A DNA stretch of 6,388 nt from Gammaproteobacteria bacterium (lineage in GTDB: Bacteria; Pseudomonadota; Gammaproteobacteria; Steroidobacterales; Steroidobacteraceae): assembly GCA_030040235.1 (NCBI GenBank), contig JASHUC010000120.1:1-6388 (forward strand), in the 5' to 3' direction. Positions 1-6,046 of this stretch are shown here, in pieces (within the stretch, counting starts at the first letter, position 1; each line of letters begins with the position of its first letter). The notes beneath the pieces were generated by a model, which did no database searches, was not told the DNA's origin, and saw only the letters and a program-made list of their open reading frames with translations. The translations under genes were made by a program, and so were the position numbers.

Positions 1-69
1 ATGCTGGCGTGGTACTTCGGGCTCATCTCGCCGCACCCTCTCGAGGCAGGCCTGCCGCCGCGCCAGTGA
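1..69 (+). CDS. Possible 3' end of a convergent gene (partial, unidentified)
   Basis: Frame 1 on the plus strand is open from the window edge to a TGA at 67-69 and encodes about 22 residues ending in HPLEAGLPPRQ. Third codon positions are nearly all G or C (20 of 22), as in the real genes here. Its stop faces the coxC stop, with hairpin-forming DNA between, which suits a convergent gene pair. The fragment is too short to identify. An alternative is a minus-strand gene starting at an ATG at 24-26 (first residues MSPKYHAS), continuing the cox operon. The two frames share wobble positions, so codon bias alone cannot separate them. Confidence 0.3.
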   Translation: MLAWYFGLISPHPLEAGLPPRQ

Positions 70-70
70 G

Positions 71-104
71 GGCAGCGCCGCCCGGGGGCGCCTGCCAGGG
101 CAGG
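71..104. terminator. GC-rich hairpins between convergent stops, possible bidirectional terminator
   Basis: Between the coxC stop (108-110) and the plus-strand stop (67-69) lie two overlapping inverted repeats. One pairs GGCAGCGCC (71-79) with GGCGCCTGCC (87-96), with one bulged base. The other pairs CCTGCC (91-96) with GGCAGG (99-104) around a tiny loop. They share an arm, so they are alternatives. Neither is followed by a clear T run on either strand, so intrinsic termination is uncertain. Position after two facing stops is the main argument. Confidence 0.35.
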
Positions 105-107
105 CCG

Positions 108-995
108 CTACAGCCAGTAGACGAAGATGAACAGGCCGAGCCACACCACGTCGACGAAGTGCCAGTACCAGGACACCGCCTCGAAGGCGAAGTGCCGCTG
201 CGGCGTGAAATGGCCGCGCAGCACGCGAAACCAGATGCACACCAGCATGATCGCGCCGATGGTCACGTGCAGGCCGTGGAATCCGGTCAGCATGAAGAAC
301 GTCGAGCCGTAAATGCCGGTCGTCAGCTTCAGGCCGAGCTCGCGATAGGCCTCGCCGTACTCGTGCAGCTGCAGGCCGACGAAGGAGAAGCCGAGCACGA
401 AAGTGGCTGCCAGAAACACCGTGAGCAGCCCGCGCTTGCCCTGCCGCAGCGCATGGTGCGCGACGGTCACGGTGGCCCCGCTCGTCAGCAGGATCAATGT
501 ATTGATGGCCGGGATCCCGATTGCCGGCATGACCTGGAAGGTTCCATTCGCGAGCCCGCCCATGTGAGCGGGGCCGTTGGTGGGCCAGGTGCCCTCGTAG
601 CTCGGCCACAGGATGAACCGCGTGAAGAACTTGACGCCCTCCCCGCCGAGCCACGGCACCGCCAGAATGCGCGCATAGAACAGCGCACCGAAGAAGGCCC
701 CGAAGAACATGACCTCGGAGAAGATGAACCACATCATCCCCATGCGGAACGAGCGGTCCACCTGCAGGTTGTAAATGCCGTGCTGGTTCTCGCCGATGAC
801 CGTGGAGAACCAGAAAATGAACATCGAGATGAGCAGCAGCGCCCCCGGAGCGAACGACCACGCGCCGGCCCAATCGTTGAGATACACGACCGCCCCGACC
901 ATGATCGCGAAGAGCGATACGGCCGCGAAAATCGGCCAGGGGCTGCCGTGCGGAATGTAATACTTGGGCTCATGGGGAGCGTGAGCTTGCGCCAT
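108..995 (-). CDS. coxC: Cytochrome c oxidase subunit III
   Basis: Subunit III of the aa3-type terminal oxidase is a seven-helix inner-membrane protein without redox centres. It stabilises subunit I and helps keep proton uptake active. The 295-residue product shows the family signatures: SEVMFF with a conserved membrane Glu near residue 94, HEY around 211, GFHGLH around 239-244, and the hallmark WYWHFVDVVW near the C-terminus (276-285). A hydrophilic loop at about 115-150 (ILWPSYEGTWP and following) replaces the short loop of mitochondrial forms. I chose ATG at 995 rather than the in-frame GTG two codons earlier, because AGGAAG sits 5 bases before the ATG but touches the GTG. It is last in the operon, 41 bases after the small membrane protein. 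The gene symbol ctaE is equally used. Confidence 0.97.
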   Translation of the reverse strand: MAQAHAPHEPKYYIPHGSPWPIFAAVSLFAIMVGAVVYLNDWAGAWSFAPGALLLISMFIFWFSTVIGENQHGIYNLQVDRSFRMGMMWFIFSEVMFFGAFFGALFYARILAVPWLGGEGVKFFTRFILWPSYEGTWPTNGPAHMGGLANGTFQVMPAIGIPAINTLILLTSGATVTVAHHALRQGKRGLLTVFLAATFVLGFSFVGLQLHEYGEAYRELGLKLTTGIYGSTFFMLTGFHGLHVTIGAIMLVCIWFRVLRGHFTPQRHFAFEAVSWYWHFVDVVWLGLFIFVYWL

Positions 996-1000
996 AGTCA

Positions 1001-1006
1001 CTTCCT
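1001..1006 (-). promoter_or_regulatory. Ribosome binding site of coxC (decides the start)
   Basis: AGGAAG on the minus strand lies 5 bases before the ATG at 993-995. It directly abuts the alternative GTG at 999-1001, so it favours the ATG as the real start. Confidence 0.75.
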
Positions 1007-1036
1007 AAAGAGCAACGTTGATGGATGCCGCGCGCC

Positions 1037-1222
1037 TCACCCCTGCGGCACCGAGGCGTGCGGCGCTCCGGGATGGTGCTCAGCGCGCGAGGCGCGCACG
1101 AGCGACATCACGATGAAGGCGACGTAGAAGGCGAGCGCGACCGCCGCGAGGACGATCGCGGTGCGCCGCACCCGCCGGCGTCTGTCGGGGTCATCGTCGG
1201 CAGCCATGTTCATCCGGCGCAT
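1037..1222 (-). CDS. Small single-pass membrane protein, likely cytochrome oxidase small assembly protein
   Basis: This 61-residue protein has an acidic then strongly basic N-terminus (DDDPDRRRRVRR, about residues 9-20), one hydrophobic helix (about 21-42) and a short polar tail with no cysteines. Charge layout predicts the N-terminus in the cytoplasm. The arrangement resembles the tiny proteins annotated as 'cytochrome oxidase small assembly protein' that sit between coxA and ctaG in many proteobacteria, with a basic stretch followed by RTA and a run of hydrophobics. Its position 10 bases after the coxA stop supports a role in oxidase assembly, though the function is inferred. The start is unclear: ATGs at 1222, 1213 and 1207 are all in frame, and the best purine-rich stretch (AGGCGGG) lies just before 1222. 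It could instead be a ctaG remnant, but the Cys and periplasmic domain of Cox11 are missing. Confidence 0.7.
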   Translation of the reverse strand: MRRMNMAADDDPDRRRRVRRTAIVLAAVALAFYVAFIVMSLVRASRAEHHPGAPHASVPQG

Positions 1223-1232
1223 CCCGCCTATC

Positions 1233-2849
1233 TCAATGCTCGGCGCCGCGCGCGATCACCGCCTCGGGGGGCGGGTCGCCCCACGAGTGATAGGGGGCGG
1301 GCGAGGCGAGCTCCCACTCCAGCCCGTGGGCGCCTTCCCACACCTTGCTGGTGGCGCGCTCGCCGCCGCGCACGCATTTCCAGACGAGGTACGGGAGCAG
1401 GAGCTGCGAGAGGCCGAATACGAAGCCGCCGATCGAGGACACCCGGTTCCAGTCGGTGAACTGCACGGCGTAGTCGGGAATGCGTCTCGGCATGCCGGCG
1501 AGGCCGAGGAAGTGCTGCGGGAAGTACAGCACGTTCACGGAAATCGCCGAGAGCCAGAAGTGCCATTTCGCGAGGCGCATGTCGTACATGTGGCCGGACC
1601 ACTTCGGCAGCCAGTAATAGATCGCACCGATGATCGCGAACGCCGAGCCGGTCACCAGGACGTAGTGAAAGTGAGCCACCACGAAGTAGGTGTCCTGGTA
1701 CTGGTAGTCGGCGGGAACGATGGCGCACATGAGCCCCGAGAACCCGCCGATCGTGAACATGATGAGAAACGCGAGGCCCCACAGCATCGGCGGCTCGAAG
1801 GAAAGCGAGCCCTTCCACAGCGTCGCCGTCCAGTTGAACACCTTCACGCCCGTCGGAATGGCGATGAGCATCGTCGAGAGCATGAAGAACAGCTGCCCTG
1901 CGAGCGGCATGCCCACCGTGAACATGTGGTGCGCCCACACGATGAAGGAGAGGAAGGCGATCGAGGCGATGGCGTAGACCATCGCCTCGTAGCCGAAGAG
2001 CGGCTTGCGGGCGAAGGTCGGCAGGATCTCGGAGATCACCCCGAACGCCGGCAGGATCATGATGTACACCTCCGGGTGGCCGAAGAACCAGAAGATGTGC
2101 TGGAACATCACCGGATCTCCGCCGCCGCTGGCGGTGAAGAACGACGTGCCGAAGTAGTGATCCGTGAGCTGCATGGTCACGGCGCCCGCGAGCACCGGCA
2201 TCACGGCGATGAGCAGGTACGCCGTGATGAGCCAGCTCCACACGAACAGCGGCATTCGCAGCAGCGTCATCCCGGGAGCGCGCATGTTCATGATCGTCAC
2301 GATCACGTTGATGGCGCCGAGAATCGACGAGATGCCCATCATGTGAATGGCAAAGATCGTCATGGGGAAGGCGGCGCCGGTCTGCACCATGAGCGGCGGA
2401 TACATCGTCCAGCCGCCCGCCGGCGCGCCCCCCGGAACGAACAGCGTGCCGATGAGCAGCGTGAAGGCGAAGGGGAGTATCCAGAAGCTCAGGTTGTTGA
2501 GCCGCGGGAGCGCCATGTCCGGGGCGCCGATCTGCATCGGGACCATCCAGTTCGCCAGCCCGACCAGCGAGGGCATGATCGCGCCGAAGATCATGACCAG
2601 GCCGTGCAGGGTGGTCAGGGAATTGAAGAACGCGGGATCGAACAGCTGCGCACCGGGAGAGTAGAGCTCGGCCCGGATGAGCATGGCGAAGGCGCCGCCC
2701 ACGAAGAACATCAGGCCGCTGAACACGAGGTACATCGTGCCGATGTCCTTGTGATTGGTCGCGAAGACCCAGCGCCGCCATCCGTGAGGCTTGTGGTCGT
2801 GCTCGTCGTGGTCGACGACAACCGATGCGGTGTGCGTGTGTTCAGCCAT
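1233..2849 (-). CDS. coxA: Cytochrome c oxidase subunit I (aa3-type)
   Basis: Catalytic subunit of the heme-copper oxidase in the inner membrane; it reduces O2 to water and pumps protons. In the 538-residue product the low-spin heme a ligands are His82 and His395, the heme a3 ligand is His393, and CuB is held by His258, His307 and His308. Tyr262 in HPEVY is the residue normally cross-linked to the CuB histidine. Proton-path residues are visible: Asp111 (D channel entrance), Glu260 (gate) and Lys336 in PTGVKVFNW (K channel), so this is an A1-type enzyme. Spacings between ligands match Paracoccus CoxA. The residue before the Mg-site Asp386 is Gln385 where His is usual. The N-terminus is His-rich (six His in the first 22 residues). 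ATG at 2849 is preferred over an upstream TTG because AGGG lies 6 bases before it. It starts 19 bases after coxB. Confidence 0.98.
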   Translation of the reverse strand: MAEHTHTASVVVDHDEHDHKPHGWRRWVFATNHKDIGTMYLVFSGLMFFVGGAFAMLIRAELYSPGAQLFDPAFFNSLTTLHGLVMIFGAIMPSLVGLANWMVPMQIGAPDMALPRLNNLSFWILPFAFTLLIGTLFVPGGAPAGGWTMYPPLMVQTGAAFPMTIFAIHMMGISSILGAINVIVTIMNMRAPGMTLLRMPLFVWSWLITAYLLIAVMPVLAGAVTMQLTDHYFGTSFFTASGGGDPVMFQHIFWFFGHPEVYIMILPAFGVISEILPTFARKPLFGYEAMVYAIASIAFLSFIVWAHHMFTVGMPLAGQLFFMLSTMLIAIPTGVKVFNWTATLWKGSLSFEPPMLWGLAFLIMFTIGGFSGLMCAIVPADYQYQDTYFVVAHFHYVLVTGSAFAIIGAIYYWLPKWSGHMYDMRLAKWHFWLSAISVNVLYFPQHFLGLAGMPRRIPDYAVQFTDWNRVSSIGGFVFGLSQLLLPYLVWKCVRGGERATSKVWEGAHGLEWELASPAPYHSWGDPPPEAVIARGAEH

Positions 2850-2855
2850 GGGGAT

Positions 2856-2859
2856 CCCT
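2856..2859 (-). promoter_or_regulatory. Ribosome binding site of coxA (decides the start)
   Basis: AGGG on the minus strand is 6 bases before the ATG at 2847-2849. The longer frame would begin at a TTG at 2862-2864, lying upstream of this site, so the ATG is the better start. Confidence 0.65.
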
Positions 2860-2868
2860 GTCAAGTAC

Positions 2869-3759
2869 TCAACGCAAGACTGCTGCTGCGATTCGAGCCT
2901 GCTGCGGCGGCGATTGTGCCTGCTGCGCCGCCTTCTGCGCCGGTTGCGCCTTCTGCGCGGCGACTTGCGCCTTCAGCCAGGCCGCGAAATCCGCCTTGCT
3001 GCGCGCATCGACCACGATCGGCATGAAGCCATGGTCGCGCCCGCAGAGCTCGGCGCACTGTCCGCGGTACACCCCCGGCTTGTCGGCGTCCACCTTGAAC
3101 CAGGCTTCGTTGATGAACCCGGGAATGGCGTCCTTCTTGACGCCGAAATCGGGCACCCACCAGGAGTGGATCACGTCATCGGCGGTGATCAGGAGGCGGA
3201 CCTTGGTGTCCACCGGCACCACGAGCGGGTGATCCACGTTGCGCAGGTAGTGCGGCACGGTGTTCGGATCGATGCCCGAATCGAGCTGCCGGGCCGCATC
3301 GCTCAGCCGGTCGAGCCGCGAGTAGAGGTTGACGCCGCTGGCGAGGTAATCGTAGTGCCAGCCCCACTGAAAGCCGGTCACCTTGATGGTGAGCTCGGTG
3401 TTGCGCAGGTTCTCGATGTGGACGAGGACCCGCGCGGAGGGGATCGCCATCGCGATGAGGATGAGGGTGGGCACGATCGTCCAGATGACCTCCACCTTGG
3501 TGTTGTGGACGAGCGTGGTGTCGGGCACGGCGCCCTGGGAATGCCGGAACGTCACGATCGAGTAGATCATGATGCCGAACACCACGATCCCGATCCCGAC
3601 GCACACCCAGAAGACCATCATGTGCAAGCCATAGATATCGCGCGAGATATCCGTGACGCCGCGCGGCAGGTTGAGCTGGCTCCAGCCGGACTCGGCGTGA
3701 GCGGCGCGGCTCATCGAGGCGCTGAGAGCCGCGAGCAGAGGCAGTATTTTCCGGATCAT
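2869..3759 (-). CDS. coxB: Cytochrome c oxidase subunit II (CuA subunit)
   Basis: Accepts electrons from cytochrome c through the binuclear CuA centre on the periplasmic side and passes them to heme a in CoxA. The 296-residue product has a signal peptide (about 1-22, likely cut after AHA), two membrane helices (about 46-70 and 91-112) and a periplasmic cupredoxin domain. CuA ligands are His198, Cys235, Glu237, Cys239, His243 and Met246, the last five in CAELCGRDHGFM. The aromatic QWGWHYDY patch (131-138) is the usual electron entry region. There is no C-terminal cytochrome c domain, so this is aa3, not caa3. The last 30 residues are an Ala/Gln-rich tail beyond the conserved fold. ATG at 3759 is chosen; GGAG lies only 2 bases before it, an unusually short spacing. 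A GTG one codon upstream fits worse. The symbol ctaC is also used. Confidence 0.97.
   Translation of the reverse strand: MIRKILPLLAALSASMSRAAHAESGWSQLNLPRGVTDISRDIYGLHMMVFWVCVGIGIVVFGIMIYSIVTFRHSQGAVPDTTLVHNTKVEVIWTIVPTLILIAMAIPSARVLVHIENLRNTELTIKVTGFQWGWHYDYLASGVNLYSRLDRLSDAARQLDSGIDPNTVPHYLRNVDHPLVVPVDTKVRLLITADDVIHSWWVPDFGVKKDAIPGFINEAWFKVDADKPGVYRGQCAELCGRDHGFMPIVVDARSKADFAAWLKAQVAAQKAQPAQKAAQQAQSPPQQARIAAAVLR
2872..2970 (-). repeat. Low-complexity Ala/Gln-coding tail of coxB
   Basis: The 3' end of coxB is built of imperfect short units around GCGCAG/GCAGCA, encoding a tail rich in Ala, Gln, Pro and Lys (about residues 264-293). The plus strand shows recurring CTTCTGCGC and TGCTGCG words. 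It lies after the CuA domain and carries no recognisable motif. It may be a disordered periplasmic extension produced by replication slippage. Confidence 0.6.
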
Positions 3760-3785
3760 CACTCCAATCTCATGGCCGCGCTCTT

Positions 3786-3797
3786 CGCGGGCCCGCG
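3786..3797. repeat. 12-bp perfect palindrome in the DUF2244-coxB gap
   Basis: CGCGGGCCCGCG is self-complementary with no spacer and lies in the 60-base space between the DUF2244 stop and the coxB start. It could be an operator half-pair, an RNA hairpin (CGC arms with a six-base loop) or chance in GC-rich DNA. No known operator consensus is recognised. Confidence 0.4.
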
Positions 3798-3819
3798 GTG
3801 TCGACTTCAGAGCTCGCCC

Positions 3820-4299
3820 TCACGCGAGCGTGGGCGATTCGTTGATGCGGCCGATCAGACGGCTGAGCCGAGCAGCGAGCCCGCGGCGCTCTTCCTCGGT
3901 GAGGAAGTCCCCAACCTCGCATTGATGGCCATGTGACTCGATCACGAGCCGACTCGGATAAACGCGCGAGGCAGAGCAACGCAGTTTAACCTGTGCCCAG
4001 TGTCGGGGGAACACGACTTGCTTGCAGCGCGCGCCGTTGCATGACTCGACGAGCACGTCGCGGTCGGAAATGGTGATGGTCTGGCGATGCCGCCGGCGAT
4101 CGAGGCCGGTCTTCAAGGCCCAGGCGAGGCATACCATCTCGAGACCGGCAAACGGAAAAATCGGCCAGAAGCCGAGCACGGCCATCGTTCCGGCGATGGT
4201 GAAGGAAACCAAACAGGTGCCCCCGAAGAACCACAGCGCTCCCCGGATGCTCAGCGAGCAGTTCGGAGCGATCTCGATTCGTTGTGGCGCAGCGTCCAT
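3820..4299 (-). CDS. DUF2244 family integral membrane protein
   Basis: A 159-residue inner-membrane protein of the DUF2244 family, of unknown biochemical role, commonly found at the head of cox operons in proteobacteria. Family marks are APNCSLS (11-17), two hydrophobic helices (about 20-43 and 46-64) separated by a short turn, PFAGLE (49-54), a following basic stretch (DRRRHRQ, 67-73), a mostly beta C-terminal domain with the FPRHWAQV segment (97-104), and VGDFLTEEER (129-138). The C-terminal domain is predicted cytoplasmic. It is the first gene of the respiratory block, 60 bases before coxB, and probably shares its promoter, so a role in oxidase assembly or stability is plausible but inferred. 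The ATG at 4299 has only a weak GAGG about 10 bases upstream. Confidence 0.88.
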   Translation of the reverse strand: MDAAPQRIEIAPNCSLSIRGALWFFGGTCLVSFTIAGTMAVLGFWPIFPFAGLEMVCLAWALKTGLDRRRHRQTITISDRDVLVESCNGARCKQVVFPRHWAQVKLRCSASRVYPSRLVIESHGHQCEVGDFLTEEERRGLAARLSRLIGRINESPTLA

Positions 4300-4367
4300 G
4301 AGCTCGGCGCCTCGATCCGATGCGGTCCCGCCAGCGGCCGCAACGTCGATGGTACCGCCGCAGATTC

Positions 4368-4373
4368 ATTATG
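4368..4373 (-). promoter_or_regulatory. Candidate -10 element for the DUF2244-cox operon
   Basis: On the minus strand CATAAT (5 of 6 to TATAAT) lies in the only AT-rich patch of the 110-base gap between bioD and the DUF2244 gene, about 70 bases before that gene's ATG. A TG directly precedes it, one base off an extended -10. No good -35 box is visible 16-18 bases upstream, so an activator would be needed or the call is wrong. Confidence 0.35.
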
Positions 4374-4376
4374 CAA

Positions 4377-4410
4377 GACAAAAGCTTACGGCTCCGCCCG
4401 CGGCGTCCGT
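4377..4410 (-). terminator. Weak intrinsic terminator after bioD
   Basis: Starting at the bioD stop, the minus strand can fold as ACGG-a-CGCC-gcg-GGCG-gag-CCGT (4388-4410): an 8-bp stem interrupted by an asymmetric internal loop. A T-rich stretch follows (TTTTGTCTT), beginning a few bases past the stem. The T run is short and offset, so termination would be partial. It would separate the biotin transcript from the oxidase operon. Confidence 0.4.
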
Positions 4411-5108
4411 CACGCGGCCTGAAGCAGCGCAAGCAGCGCATCGACCGCCGCAGCGGGCAACTCCGTTGTTGCCGGCTCGTGCTCGTGCGCGATGAACGCG
4501 AGCGGCGGGCGGCCGAGGAGCCGCTCGAGCGTCGCGACGTTCTCCGCCAGACGCTCGAAGGCGGGGTCGAGGTGATTGGCGATCCAGCCGCCGAGGCGCA
4601 GCGCGCCGGCCTCGATGGCGCGCGCCGTGAGCTGCGCGTGGTTCAGGCAGCCGAGCCGCAGGCCCACGACGAGCACTACGGGTAAGCCGAGCGCGCGGGC
4701 GATATCCGCCATGGTCTCCTGCGCACCGATCGGGGCGAGCCAGCCGCCGGCGCCCTCGACCACCACGCAGTCGGCGCGGCGCGCGAGCGCGCCGAAGGCC
4801 TGCGCCAGGGGCGCGATCTCGATCGCGGCGCGCTCCTCGGCCGCGGCGAGGTGCGGGGAAATCGGCGCGCGCAGGCAGTACGGATTGACGAGCGCGTACT
4901 CGGCAGGAACGTTTGCCGCCGCGATCAACGCGAGCGCATCTTCGTTGCGCAACCCTGCCGCGGTTGCGGCTGCGCCGGCGGCGACGGGTTTCATCACGGC
5001 CACCTTGAGGCCCTGTCGCACCAGCGCCCGCACCGTGGCGACGGCCGCGCGGGTCTTGCCGACGCCGGTATCGGTGCCGGCGATGAAAAAACCCGCGGGC
5101 CGGCTCAT
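4410..5108 (-). CDS. bioD: ATP-dependent dethiobiotin synthetase
   Basis: Cytoplasmic enzyme that uses ATP and CO2 to close the ureido ring of 7,8-diaminopelargonate, giving dethiobiotin, the penultimate step of biotin synthesis. The 232-residue product (E. coli BioD is about 225) carries the P-loop GTDTGVGKT (11-19), the substrate Lys in VMKPVAAG (Lys40), NEDA with Asp57 as a metal/ATP ligand, the VEGAGGW motif with Glu118, and NH at 178-179 near the nucleotide base site. The ATG at 5108 overlaps the bioC TGA by 4 bases, typical of translational coupling. The frame stays open far upstream, but that part is bioC read in another frame. Members annotated as cobyrinate or other amidases share the fold, but length and motifs fit BioD. 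Confidence 0.96.
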   Translation of the reverse strand: MSRPAGFFIAGTDTGVGKTRAAVATVRALVRQGLKVAVMKPVAAGAAATAAGLRNEDALALIAAANVPAEYALVNPYCLRAPISPHLAAAEERAAIEIAPLAQAFGALARRADCVVVEGAGGWLAPIGAQETMADIARALGLPVVLVVGLRLGCLNHAQLTARAIEAGALRLGGWIANHLDPAFERLAENVATLERLLGRPPLAFIAHEHEPATTELPAAAVDALLALLQAA

Positions 5109-6046
5109 GAGCGCCGCTCGTTGCGCGCGTTCAGCGAGCGGCGGCGGATCGTCGCCGGGGAGATCCGCACCTCGCCCCGGGGGCCGGGCGGGGAAGTGGC
5201 GAGCGGTGCGCCGCCCGCGCTCCAGGCGGCCCCGTACACCACCTCGTAGCTCGCCGGGAGGCGGCCCGCGGTGCGAAAGCTCTCGTAGGCGCTCGTCATC
5301 GCCCGCCACTTGCCCTTGCCCGTGAGGCCGCGGGCACGTCCCTGGGCTGCGTTGTGCGCACCGAGCGCCTTGAGGTCGCGGGTGAGGGCGAGCACGTCGG
5401 GGTAGGTGAGCTCGATGCGCTCCACATCGAGCACCGGTTCGGCAAAGCCGGCCCGCGTGAGCGCATCGCCCACATCGTGCATGTCGATGAAGTCGTGGAC
5501 GTGAGGCTCGGTGTCGACCTTGGACCATGCGGCGCGCAGCTCCCGGAGCGTGTCGGGTCCGAGAGTGCTGAACGCGAGAAAGCCGCCCGGCCGCAGCACC
5601 CGGCGTATCTCGGTCATCACCCGGTCGAGATCATCGCACCACTGCAGCAAGAGGTTGCTGAAGAGGAGATCGACGCTCGCCTCTTTGAGCGGCACCGCGA
5701 AGGCATCCGCGCACACTCGCTCGAAGCGGCGCAAGGGCCGGCTGTGACGGCGCGCCTCGCGCAGCATCCCGGGTGCGAGGTCGAGGGCGATGACGAGCGC
5801 ACCGCGGTAGCGCCGCCGCAGCTCGCGCGCGGCGCAGCCGGTGCCTGCTCCGAGGTCGAGCACGACGGCGGGCTCGAGCTTGACGAGCTCGAGCCGCTCG
5901 AGCAGCTCGGCCCGCACACGCCCCTGGAGCACGGCCGCGCCCTCGTAGCTGGCGCTCGCGCGATCGAACGTGCGGCGCACTCCACGCCGGTCCAGAGAGG
6001 AAAGTGAGCCGGAGTCGCGCGAATGCACCGGGGTGCTCCCGTGCAT
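5105..6046 (-). CDS. bioC: Malonyl-ACP O-methyltransferase
   Basis: SAM-dependent methyltransferase that methylates the free carboxyl of malonyl-ACP, letting fatty-acid synthesis build the pimeloyl chain for biotin. The 313-residue product is somewhat longer than E. coli BioC (about 250). It shows RRTFDRAS (24-31), SAM motif I DLGAGTG (64-70), the acidic residue after strand 2 (ALDLAPGML, 87-95), the BioC-typical SNLLLQWCDD (130-139), LRPGGFLAFSTLGPDTLREL (151-170), IDMHDVGDAL (187-196) and a C-terminal GLTGKGKWRAM / YEVVYGAAW region (240-275). The ATG at 6046 directly follows the bioF TGA (TGAATG) and lies inside a hairpin arm. A GTG six codons later (6028) has a better GGGAG ribosome site 6 bases upstream and is a real alternative start. 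The conserved domain begins after residue 18, so either start gives a complete enzyme. Confidence 0.95.
   Translation of the reverse strand: MHGSTPVHSRDSGSLSSLDRRGVRRTFDRASASYEGAAVLQGRVRAELLERLELVKLEPAVVLDLGAGTGCAARELRRRYRGALVIALDLAPGMLREARRHSRPLRRFERVCADAFAVPLKEASVDLLFSNLLLQWCDDLDRVMTEIRRVLRPGGFLAFSTLGPDTLRELRAAWSKVDTEPHVHDFIDMHDVGDALTRAGFAEPVLDVERIELTYPDVLALTRDLKALGAHNAAQGRARGLTGKGKWRAMTSAYESFRTAGRLPASYEVVYGAAWSAGGAPLATSPPGPRGEVRISPATIRRRSLNARNERRS

Noticed and set aside
1013..1020. 8-bp palindrome CAACGTTG before coxC
   Set aside because: An 8-bp self-complementary word is expected by chance several times in a region this size, and it matches no known operator.
9..1127. Plus-strand open frame of 372 codons opposite coxC
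   Set aside because: Antisense shadow of coxC; its product has no recognisable domain, and it covers the intergenic space and several real gene ends.
1228..2781. Minus-strand open frame of 517 codons overlapping coxA in another frame
   Set aside because: Composition is Arg/His/Ala-rich without domains, and it lies wholly within the conserved coxA frame.
1161..3026. Long plus-strand open frame of 621 codons opposite coxA and coxB
   Set aside because: It is the antisense of coxA; the product is a His/Arg/Glu-rich low-complexity chain without domains, as expected when GC-rich genes are read on the other strand. The minus-strand proteins have full family signatures.
3986..4441. Minus-strand 151-residue open frame overlapping the DUF2244 gene and the bioD end
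   Set aside because: Cys/Arg-rich composition and overlap with two better supported genes mark it as a frame shadow.
5101..5116. Palindrome GCTCATGAGC and flanking CGGC/GCCG around the bioD start
   Set aside because: Short and partly forced by the ATGA overlap and GC-rich codons; not strong enough to call a regulatory hairpin.
5109..5528. N-terminal 140-residue extension of BioD in the same frame
   Set aside because: The region is bioC read in another frame. The extension is Arg/His-rich and BioD homologues begin at the MSRPAGFFIAGTDTG start, which overlaps the bioC stop by 4 bases.
5354..6007. Plus-strand 217-residue open frame opposite bioC
   Set aside because: Antisense of bioC, with Glu/Arg/His-rich composition and no family features.
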